From VRUE01 sp963780815 (GTDB taxonomy: Bacteria; Actinomycetota; Thermoleophilia; Solirubrobacterales; 70-9): a stretch of DNA of 64,000 nucleotides. The first letter of the stretch is position 1. Each line of letters opens with the position of its first letter. Below are positions 52,357 to 60,517 of the stretch, piece by piece. The stretch covers positions 196,386 through 260,385 of the forward strand of contig CAWADG010000008.1 of assembly GCA_963780815.1 (NCBI GenBank). The letters run 5' to 3'. The translations under genes were made by a program, and so were the position numbers. The notes under the pieces were generated by a model. The model ran no database searches. It was not told the origin of the DNA and saw only the letters and a program-made list of their open reading frames with translations.

Positions 52357-52776
52357 TTGGTGCAGGTCGAGGCGCTTTCGGCTCCTTACTCGGCCACCCT
52401 TGGCCGGACTTGCTCAGCGCAGCTGGTGCTCGATGGCGGTGATCCATATTTCGACACTTGCGCCGTCCTGAGCTACGTATCACGGGGCGGCGCAATGGCG
52501 AGAAAGGGGGGCGATTCCCCAAGCGGGCTTTTCCCTGAGCCCTCAAGCGGCGGGGTCTTCCCTGACCCCAACGCGGGAGCCGCCTCCCTCGCCAATCCCG
52601 CGGTTCGCGTCTCTTTCCCTGGTTCGCGTGCCCGCACGGAGCAATGCGGGCGGTCCATTCAGCTACCGAGGTCCACCCACCCTCCGGCTCGGGCCGCCCG
52701 CGCCTGCTCCTCTCCCTCCTCGCACCGATCAGCACGAGATCTTCCGATTTTCGCCGCGGCCCGAGGCCTCGCATGA
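52357..52776 (+). CDS. Possible small leader gene before the exported-protein operon
   Basis: A 139-residue frame starting at TTG 52357 with a near-perfect Shine-Dalgarno AAGGAGG at 52343-52349, 7 nt upstream, one of the strongest in the window. Its TGA overlaps the ATG of the next gene (ATGA), the coupling style used throughout this region. The product (VQVEALSAPYSATLGRTCSA...) has no recognised domain. It contains an imperfect internal duplication (SGLFPEPSSGGVFPDPNAG) and an Arg/Ser/Pro-rich end, so it may be only a translated leader or not a gene at all. Confidence 0.3.
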   Translation: MVQVEALSAPYSATLGRTCSAQLVLDGGDPYFDTCAVLSYVSRGGAMARKGGDSPSGLFPEPSSGGVFPDPNAGAASLANPAVRVSFPGSRARTEQCGRSIQLPRSTHPPARAARACSSPSSHRSARDLPIFAAARGLA

Positions 52777-55700
52777 GACACGGACGAGGTCCGCGACGCG
52801 TTTCCGTCCTCCTCGCCCCGATCCTCGCTGCGCTCATCTCCGTGGCCCTAACCGCCGCCCCCGCCTATGCCGAACGCTCCTACGACTCCCAGATTTCTGG
52901 GTTCAGCAACCCACATGGCATCGCGATCGACGGCTCCGACCACGCCTGGGTCAGCGATCCGGGCAACAGCGGATTGATCACCGAGTACAACGCCTATCCG
53001 TCGCAGACTTCGATCGGCCAGCAGACAGGCGGCGGGGCCTACGGATGCGGCGCCAACTACGTATGGAGCCTCGGCATCAACGACTCGACCGGCTACCTCG
53101 ACGTTGCCGATTCCTGCCAGGTGGTGGTTGACATCTTCGATAACACCGGCGCCTTCTCCAAACAGTTCGCGAGTAACTTCGGCGGCGGGTACGACTACCT
53201 CGCGGTCGACAACTCCGGCGGCGCCGCCAACGGAGACATCTATGTCGCTTCGACCAACGGCCTGCTGCAGAGGTTCGACGGGAACGGCAATCCCGACGGC
53301 TTCTCCGGCTCCGCCGGTTACATCGTCGGCAACAAAATCACGGGTACCCCGGGCGGTTCCTTCGGAACTCCCTGGAACGTCGCCACGGATTCCTCTGGCA
53401 ACGTCTACGTCCTCGACCAGACCCATAGAGCAGTCGATGAGTTCGATTCCAGCGGCACCTTCGTCCGTGCCTTCGACGGCTCCGGCGCTCCCGGAGGCTT
53501 CAGCTCAGGCCTCAGCGGGATGGCCGTCGATCCGACCAACGGCAACCTCCTGGTGGCCGACGCCGGCAACTCGGTCGTCGACGAGTTCGACTCGGACGGC
53601 GTCTATCTCGATCAGCTGACCGGCACCGGGCCATCCGAGGAAACTCCGTTTGGAAGCCTGCCCGGAGGGGTCGCCGTCAACTCGGCCGGCTACGTCTACG
53701 TCGCCGACGGCGGCAATCACGTCGTCGACATCTTCACCCCCAACGCGATCCTGCCCAAGGTCACCTACGGGGCAGTGACCAACCAGTCCCAGACCGGCGG
53801 GACGTTGAATGCGAGCGTCGACCTCAACGGCGGGCCAGAAGTCACCTCCTGCCACTTCCAGTACGGAACCACAACCGAATACGGCTCCACCGTCGCCTGC
53901 TCGCCTTCGACTCCGTACTCAGCCAATACGTCGGTCAGCGCCGGCCTCTCCGGTCTCACCACGGAGACGGCCTACCACTACCGCCTCGTCCTCGTCACCG
54001 CCAACGGCACCAAGAACTCAGCCGATCAAACCTACATACCCCACGCGGTGGCCGGGCTCACGACTCAACCGGCGACCAACGTCGCCCGCAACACCGCCAC
54101 GCTCAACGCCTCCTTCAATGGCGATGGAGAGGACACCCACTATTACTTCGAATGGGGGACCAGCCCAGCGTACGGCAACACCACGGCAACGCCCCCGGGC
54201 GCCGACGCAGGGTCTCCAAGCGCCCCGCAATCCCTCCACTTCGACCTCTCGGGACTGACCGTCGAGACGACCTATCACTACCGGATCGTCGCCTCGAACG
54301 CCGTCGGCACCTCCTACGGTGCCGACCAGAGCTTCAAGACATTGGCCGCGGTCGAGAACCTGACGACCGAACCCCCGACCAACGTAACCGCAAGTACGGC
54401 AACGTTGAATGCCACCTATACCGGCATCGGCGAGGACGTCCACTACTACTTCGAATTCGGGTCCGACACCGAATACGGAAACAGGACCGCGGCTCCACCG
54501 GGCACCGACAACGGCTCGCCCAGCGGCCCCCAGGCGCTCTCCTTCGACATCAGCGCCCTGGGTATCAACACGACCTACCACTACCGGGTGGTCGCCACAG
54601 ACGCCGCCGGCACTACCTTCGGCTCCGATCAGACCTTCACGACTCTCGGGCGCTACGAGTTCGCGACCGACTACGGCTCGCCCGGCTCGGGCGACGGCCA
54701 GCTGCTGGGCCCCAAGGACGTGGCCATCGACGCCTCGAGCGGCGACATCTACGTCGCCGACACCGGCAACCACCGCGTCGTGAAACTCGACTCCTCCGGC
54801 GATTTCCTGGCCGCCTGGGGCTGGGGGGTGAGCGACGGCAGCGCCGCCGGCGAGGTCTGCACGTCGGGTTGTCGGGCCGGCATCCCCGGCTCCGGCGCCG
54901 GACAGTTCACGACTCCGGAGTTTGTAGAGGTCGACAACTCCGCCGGCGCGTCGGCAGGCGACGTTTACGTCGCCGACATTGCCGACGGGGTGGTGCAGAA
55001 GTTCGATCCATCGGGGAACCTGATCACGAGCTGGGAGGCGGGCGGCAAGATCGATCTCAGCAGCAGTGGCACGATCGGGGGCATAACCGTCAGCGTCACC
55101 GGCGACCTCCTCGTTCTCACCGACAACTCGCCGTATTACTGGACCGAAATCGGCCAGGACGGGAGCTACGAAAGGAGGATCAACACGGCGGGACTGCAGC
55201 TCGGAAATCCCAGTGGCACAGGGATCGAGATCGATTCGTTCGGAGGCTTCTACGAGCCGCAGGCCGGCAGCGGTGTCACCTACCGAGACCCAGAAGGGGT
55301 CCTGTACTCCGGTCACCTGATTCCGGCCGCCGGCAATGCCGGTCTGGTCATCGATCGGTCCACCAACGATCTCTATGTGGACCAGGGCGGATACATCCAA
55401 CAGTTCGCGACCGTGGTGCCGCCGGGTTGCGCCGCAGACGCCGGCGCCGGGACGATCGGTCAGGGGTGCGGTGCGACAGACACCTTTGGCAGCGGCAGCC
55501 TCAGCGGGGGCGCCGGGCTCGGCTTCAATCCCGGCACCGGCATGCTCTACGCGGCCGACGCCGGCGCCAACGACGTGGCTGTCTTCTCACCCCTTCCGCT
55601 GCCGGACGTGACCACCGGCCCGGCGACGGGCGTCGACGCTTCCTCCTGGACTCTGACCGGAGAGGTAGACCCACATGGAGCGGGTCAGGTCAGCGACTGC

Positions 55701-56618
55701 TATTTCCAGTACGGCACCGATCTCACCTACGGCTTGGGCAGCATTCCATGTTCGCCGGGCGCCCCTCTCTCGGGCGCGGCCGACGTCTCCGCGGACCTCA
55801 GCGGCCTGACACCGTCCACCACCTACCACTACCGGCTCGTTGCCATTCGGGCCGACGGAAAAGGCCTGCCCGCCTACGGGCGCGACCGCACCTTCACCGC
55901 GTCGCCCACCCTCGCCCCGACGATCGAATCGAGCTCGTTCGCGGAATCGACCCCGACGACGGCCACGGTCACGGCGCAGATCAATCCCAATCTTCTGCCC
56001 ACTGTCTATCGCTTCCAGTACGGGACCGATACCGACTACGGCTCGCAAACCCCGACCAGTGACTCGATCGGAGAAGACGGCGCTGTTCATACCGTCAGCA
56101 GCCTGCTCTCGGGGCTCACTCCGGGTACCGCGTACCACTATCGGGTGATCGCGGTCAACTTCAACGGCGCCGTGAACGGGCCGGACGGCACATTCACGAC
56201 GCCGGATGCGCCATCCGTGGCAGCCGGCGCGGCGTTGAACGTGTCCGAGACCAGCGCGAGCCTGACCGCCGGCGTACGGCCCGGGTTGCGGCCTACGACC
56301 TACCACTTCGAATACGGCCCAACCGCCTCCTACGGCGCCAGCACGCCCGAGAGCTCGCCAATCGGCTCCGACGACGCTATCCACACAGCCGCCGCCGACG
56401 TCTCGGGCCTCACGGCGGCCACGACCTACCACTTCCGGGTTGTCGCCACCAACCAGATCGGTACCACCGATGGCCCCGACCAGAGCTTCACCACGGCCCC
56501 GATACCGGTCCAATCGCAACCGCCGTCGAAATGCAAGGCCGGCTTCGTCAAGCGCGGCGGCAAATGCGTCAGGCGCCGGCATCACAAGCACAAACACAAG
56601 AAGAGGAGCAACCGGTGA
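52773..56618 (+). CDS. Large exported NHL-repeat / FN3-like protein with basic tail
   Basis: A 1281-residue protein starting MRHGRGPRRVSVLLAPILAA, a signal peptide cut near AYAERSY. An NHL-type propeller (repeats such as GIAIDGSDHAWVSDPGN, GVAVNSAGYVYVADGGNHVV) fills residues about 35-325. Three FN3-like beta-sandwiches follow (each with YxFEYGT...YG and TTYHYRVVA), a second NHL section (about 628-945), and three more sandwiches. The end is CKAGFVKRGGKCVRRRHHKH plus more Lys/His/Arg, a cysteine-pair basic tail. Likely cell-surface or wall-bound; ligand unknown. The ATG at 52773 was chosen for the signal peptide. Its stop overlaps the next gene as GTGA. Confidence 0.85.
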   Translation: MRHGRGPRRVSVLLAPILAALISVALTAAPAYAERSYDSQISGFSNPHGIAIDGSDHAWVSDPGNSGLITEYNAYPSQTSIGQQTGGGAYGCGANYVWSLGINDSTGYLDVADSCQVVVDIFDNTGAFSKQFASNFGGGYDYLAVDNSGGAANGDIYVASTNGLLQRFDGNGNPDGFSGSAGYIVGNKITGTPGGSFGTPWNVATDSSGNVYVLDQTHRAVDEFDSSGTFVRAFDGSGAPGGFSSGLSGMAVDPTNGNLLVADAGNSVVDEFDSDGVYLDQLTGTGPSEETPFGSLPGGVAVNSAGYVYVADGGNHVVDIFTPNAILPKVTYGAVTNQSQTGGTLNASVDLNGGPEVTSCHFQYGTTTEYGSTVACSPSTPYSANTSVSAGLSGLTTETAYHYRLVLVTANGTKNSADQTYIPHAVAGLTTQPATNVARNTATLNASFNGDGEDTHYYFEWGTSPAYGNTTATPPGADAGSPSAPQSLHFDLSGLTVETTYHYRIVASNAVGTSYGADQSFKTLAAVENLTTEPPTNVTASTATLNATYTGIGEDVHYYFEFGSDTEYGNRTAAPPGTDNGSPSGPQALSFDISALGINTTYHYRVVATDAAGTTFGSDQTFTTLGRYEFATDYGSPGSGDGQLLGPKDVAIDASSGDIYVADTGNHRVVKLDSSGDFLAAWGWGVSDGSAAGEVCTSGCRAGIPGSGAGQFTTPEFVEVDNSAGASAGDVYVADIADGVVQKFDPSGNLITSWEAGGKIDLSSSGTIGGITVSVTGDLLVLTDNSPYYWTEIGQDGSYERRINTAGLQLGNPSGTGIEIDSFGGFYEPQAGSGVTYRDPEGVLYSGHLIPAAGNAGLVIDRSTNDLYVDQGGYIQQFATVVPPGCAADAGAGTIGQGCGATDTFGSGSLSGGAGLGFNPGTGMLYAADAGANDVAVFSPLPLPDVTTGPATGVDASSWTLTGEVDPHGAGQVSDCYFQYGTDLTYGLGSIPCSPGAPLSGAADVSADLSGLTPSTTYHYRLVAIRADGKGLPAYGRDRTFTASPTLAPTIESSSFAESTPTTATVTAQINPNLLPTVYRFQYGTDTDYGSQTPTSDSIGEDGAVHTVSSLLSGLTPGTAYHYRVIAVNFNGAVNGPDGTFTTPDAPSVAAGAALNVSETSASLTAGVRPGLRPTTYHFEYGPTASYGASTPESSPIGSDDAIHTAAADVSGLTAATTYHFRVVATNQIGTTDGPDQSFTTAPIPVQSQPPSKCKAGFVKRGGKCVRRRHHKHKHKKRSNR

Positions 56619-59600
56619 ACCGTCGTCGCATCGTCACATCGGCAGTCGTGGCCGTGGCTGCGTGCGCGATGGCGCTGGCCGCTGCCGCACCCGCCTCGGC
56701 GAGCGTCAGCCATGCATTCAGCGGCACGATCGGCGCGGCAAGCTCGACCCCCGCGAATCCCTATCCGCTCAGTGGACCGACCGATGTCGCAGTCGATCAG
56801 GACACAGGCGACATCTATGTCACCGACCCCGGGAACTACCGGGTGGAGAAATTCAGCTCGACGGGGGCGTTTCTTCTCATGTTCGGCAAGGGAGTCGACC
56901 AGACCACCGGAGGATACGTCTGCACGGCCGCTTCGGGTGACACCTGCCAGGCGGGAGCTCCGGGCATCCACGTCGGACAGTTCACCAACCCGAGCGAACT
57001 GGCGGTCGACAATTCCGGCGGCCCTTCGAACGGTGACATCTATGTCGATGACACCAGCGCGGAAACCGTGCAGAAGTTCGACTCCACCGGCAACCTGATC
57101 ACGAGCTTTGCGGAAGGCGGCGCGCTGAGCCGCTACACCAACGCAATAGACCTCGATCCTGCCGGGAATCTCTACACGCTCACCCCGTGCTGCGGCAGCA
57201 TCTACGAGTACAGCCCGGACGGATCCCTGATCGATCGCGAAACCCGCTGGCCGGGCGTTGGATTGCCTGGCCTGCAGCTCGACGCCGCCGGGAACTTCTA
57301 CAGCGAGACCTCGCAGGGCGCCGGAACGGGAGTCCAGAAATCCGATCCGGCCGGCCGTTTCATCGGCGTGATGACATCGACGCCGCCGACGACAGGCTTC
57401 GCGCTCGACAAGTCGAGTGACGATCTCTTTCAGGACGACGGAAATGTCGTCTACCACTACAGCGCCGACTGCGATCCGGCCGGCGGCACCTGCACCCCGC
57501 TCGATTCCTTCGGGGCCGGACACCTGTTCGGCGGGGCCGGCCTCGGAGTGGACGCCGGCGACCACACCGTGTATGTCGCCGATGCCAGCAGTGACGACGT
57601 CGCCGTCTTCGGAGACGTCGAGCCGATCGTGACGACCGGCGCTCCCACCGGCATCACCGAGTCCAGCGTCACCCTGACCGGGCACATCGATCCCGCCGGC
57701 CGAGGGGACATCACCGACTGTCGCATCGAATTCGGCTTCGACAAGACCTACGGCACGAGCCTCCCCTGCACTCCGGATCCGGCGGCCAACCCACCCGGCT
57801 CCAACTTCACCGGGCCGACCGATGTGACCGCGACCATCACCGGGCTTTCACCGGGAACCGAAGACCACTACCGAGTGGTCGCCTCGAACACGATCGGCGC
57901 CACCAGCAAAGGGGCCGACCATACGTTCATCACCACCCAGCCGCCCGCGGTCGACGGGCTCGCCTCGGCGAACCTCACGGCGACGACGGCCGATCTGCAG
58001 GCGCAGGTCAATCCGAACGGCCTCGAAACGAACTATCGATTCGAATATGGCCCGACATTGTCATACGGGCAGTCCATCCCGGTCCCCGACGGAGTGATTC
58101 CCGCATCGAACTCCGACCAGGCGATCGAAGCCCATCTCGAAGGACTTGTTCCCAAGACCGTGTACCACTACCGCCTCGTCGCGGTCAATGAAGACGGGAC
58201 CACCACCGCCGGCGACCACACATTTAATTTCTACCCGCCTCCCTGCCCGAACGAGAACGTTCGTCAGCAGACGCAGGCCGACTATCTGCCGGACTGCCGT
58301 GCCTACGAGCTGGTCTCTCCTGAAGACGCAGCCGGGACGCTGCTCTATCCAGGTGGTCCCAATTCAGGTTACGCCACCAGCCCGGCCCGCTTCTCCTACA
58401 CGGGCGACTTCGGCACCATCCCCGGTACCGAAGGTGCGATCGATGGCGTCGGCGATCTCTATGTCGCCACCCGCACCGATACGGGCTGGGTCTCCAAATA
58501 CGTCGGCCTGCACTCGGATCAGGCAGCGGTCGCGGGCGGCCCGCCGATGGGCCTGCCGAATTCTTCGGCGCCGCAGGGTGCAAGCGAGGGCATCTATGTG
58601 AACTATTCGAACGGCAACTCCGCTCCGGACGACATCCAGAAGCAGGTGCTCACCGATCCGAGCATGGACAAGTTCCTCGACTGGAACGATGGCAATCAGT
58701 TCCCCGGCGATACCAGCAACCCGACACCGATCGCCTCCAACGCGCCGTATCTCTGGAGCGCGGAAGGCCACTTCCTCGGGCGCTGGCCGACGAATCTCGC
58801 CACCGTGCCGGCCGGCCAATATCCGCCTGGCGCAACCTACTTCGCCCACGGCGCCGATGTGACCACCGCCCCCGGCGGCACCGCGTCACTCGACTGCCCG
58901 GGCGTCGTAACAAGCGGCTACGCCGGAGTGAACTACTGCCCCGGCGACGTCACCGCTTCCTCCGACCTCAGCCATTTCGTATTCGCGACGGAGTGGAACG
59001 CCTTCGCCCCGGGAGGCCAGCTCAGTGCTCCCGGTTCCGTCTACGACAACAACACAAATGACAACACGGTGGCGATCGCGTCGAAGACCCCGGGCGGCGA
59101 CGACATTCCGAACGAGCCCACCGACCAGGCTGGCGACACCCTGCAGATCCCCGCCGTCTCCAGCGACGGATCGCACATACTCATGGCCGCCGGCGGGACC
59201 GGCCCCTGTGGATTCTCGACCTGCCCGTTGCCACCCTGTGCAACGTCCTTCTCGATTTCCCTTCGCTGTCCGATGCAGCGGAGCCGTCTCTACATGAGGG
59301 TTGACGGCGCTGTGACCTACGACGTCTCCCGGGGCCATGAGGTCGATTACACCGACAGCACCCCCGACGGCTCAAAGGTCTACTTCACGACAGCTCAGCC
59401 GCTCACCGGGGAAGACACCGACAGCAGCGGCGATCTCTACATGTGGAGCGAAGCGGGTGACTCTCTCACATTGGTGTCAGAGGGCAACAATGGGGCCGGC
59501 AACAGCGATAGCTGCAACTCCAGCTTTGCGTCGAAGTGCGGCGTCATGGCCTATTCCAACAGGTTCTACTGCAGGCTTGCAAGCGGACAGGGCGGGAACT

Positions 59601-60517
59601 GCCGTTCCGATAACTCGATAGCCGAGAACGGCGACATCTATTTCTTCTCTCCCGAACAGCTCGATGGCTCGCGCGGCATTCCGAACCAGGCGAATCTCTA
59701 TGACTTCAGGAACGGCGCGCCGCAGTACGTGACCACCCTCACAACCGGGCCATTCTGCACCTACAGCCCGATCGAATTCATCTCGGATACCGCGTGCAGC
59801 GACACGCCGGTAGCGAGGATGCAGGTGGCACCCGACGACAGCCACATGGCGTTCGTCACGGCCAGCCCGGTGACGCAATACGACAACGCGGGCCACCTCG
59901 AGATGTACACCTTCGAACCCGCGACCGGCAAGATCGTGTGCGTCTCCTGTATCCCCAGCGGCGAACCGCCCAAATCAGATGTCACGGCGAGTCAGAACGG
60001 TCTCTTCATGGCCAACGACGGCCGCGCCTTCTTCGCCACCGTTGACGCATTGGTCAACACCGACACGAACCATGGCCAGGACGTATACGAGTACGTCAAT
60101 GGCCGGCCCCAGCTGATCACCCCTGGAACCGGCGATACCCCCGGTGGCGGCCAGTTCTACGGCGACATCTCGAGCCAGCCGGGGCTGGTGGGGGTCAGCG
60201 CGGACGGGCGCAATGTCTACTTTTCCACCTACAGCACGCTCGTACCCGCCGACCACAACGGGCTCGTGATCAAGTTCTACGACGCCCGAGCCGGGGGCGG
60301 CTTCCCCGCGCCCCCGCCTCCGCCGGGGTGCGCCGCGGCCGACGAGTGCCACGGCGCCGGCAGCTCGCCGATCTCGACCCCGGCGATCGTCAGCAAAAAG
60401 GCGCTCGCGGGGGGCAACGCAGCCAAGCCGGCGCGGCATCGGCGCCAACACCACAAGCGCTCGCGTAAGCGTCATCGACGTCACCATGCCCGGGCCGCTC
60501 GGAGGGCTGGAGCATGA
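56615..60517 (+). CDS. Large exported NHL / FN3-like / beta-propeller protein with basic tail
   Basis: A 1300-residue protein. Signal peptide NRRRIVTSAVVAVAACAMAL, then NHL repeats (DVAVDQDTGDIYVTDPGNYR) to about residue 340, two FN3-like domains (TGAPTGITESSVTLTGHIDP; NLTATTADLQAQVNPNGLET), and the motif LPDCRAYELVSP near 560. The second half is a TolB/WD40-like propeller (SPDGSKVYFTT-type repeats: TPDGSKVYFTTAQPLTGEDT, APDDSHMAFVT). The C-terminus is Arg/His-rich (RHRRQHHKRSRKRHRRHHAR), like the previous protein. Function unknown. The GTG at 56615 overlaps the previous stop and its own stop overlaps the next ATG. Confidence 0.85.
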   Translation: MNRRRIVTSAVVAVAACAMALAAAAPASASVSHAFSGTIGAASSTPANPYPLSGPTDVAVDQDTGDIYVTDPGNYRVEKFSSTGAFLLMFGKGVDQTTGGYVCTAASGDTCQAGAPGIHVGQFTNPSELAVDNSGGPSNGDIYVDDTSAETVQKFDSTGNLITSFAEGGALSRYTNAIDLDPAGNLYTLTPCCGSIYEYSPDGSLIDRETRWPGVGLPGLQLDAAGNFYSETSQGAGTGVQKSDPAGRFIGVMTSTPPTTGFALDKSSDDLFQDDGNVVYHYSADCDPAGGTCTPLDSFGAGHLFGGAGLGVDAGDHTVYVADASSDDVAVFGDVEPIVTTGAPTGITESSVTLTGHIDPAGRGDITDCRIEFGFDKTYGTSLPCTPDPAANPPGSNFTGPTDVTATITGLSPGTEDHYRVVASNTIGATSKGADHTFITTQPPAVDGLASANLTATTADLQAQVNPNGLETNYRFEYGPTLSYGQSIPVPDGVIPASNSDQAIEAHLEGLVPKTVYHYRLVAVNEDGTTTAGDHTFNFYPPPCPNENVRQQTQADYLPDCRAYELVSPEDAAGTLLYPGGPNSGYATSPARFSYTGDFGTIPGTEGAIDGVGDLYVATRTDTGWVSKYVGLHSDQAAVAGGPPMGLPNSSAPQGASEGIYVNYSNGNSAPDDIQKQVLTDPSMDKFLDWNDGNQFPGDTSNPTPIASNAPYLWSAEGHFLGRWPTNLATVPAGQYPPGATYFAHGADVTTAPGGTASLDCPGVVTSGYAGVNYCPGDVTASSDLSHFVFATEWNAFAPGGQLSAPGSVYDNNTNDNTVAIASKTPGGDDIPNEPTDQAGDTLQIPAVSSDGSHILMAAGGTGPCGFSTCPLPPCATSFSISLRCPMQRSRLYMRVDGAVTYDVSRGHEVDYTDSTPDGSKVYFTTAQPLTGEDTDSSGDLYMWSEAGDSLTLVSEGNNGAGNSDSCNSSFASKCGVMAYSNRFYCRLASGQGGNCRSDNSIAENGDIYFFSPEQLDGSRGIPNQANLYDFRNGAPQYVTTLTTGPFCTYSPIEFISDTACSDTPVARMQVAPDDSHMAFVTASPVTQYDNAGHLEMYTFEPATGKIVCVSCIPSGEPPKSDVTASQNGLFMANDGRAFFATVDALVNTDTNHGQDVYEYVNGRPQLITPGTGDTPGGGQFYGDISSQPGLVGVSADGRNVYFSTYSTLVPADHNGLVIKFYDARAGGGFPAPPPPPGCAAADECHGAGSSPISTPAIVSKKALAGGNAAKPARHRRQHHKRSRKRHRRHHARAARRAGA

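Noticed and set aside
52473..52658. Minus-strand frame with GSGKTPPLEGSGKSPLGE resembling a P-loop
   Set aside because: The GSGK words arise from the imperfect duplication in the plus-strand leader; there is no nucleotide-binding domain around them.
53755..58200. Short repeated DNA words such as TACCACTACCG in the exported-protein genes
   Set aside because: They encode the TTYHYR strand of the FN3-like domains and are explained by protein repeats, not a separate DNA element.
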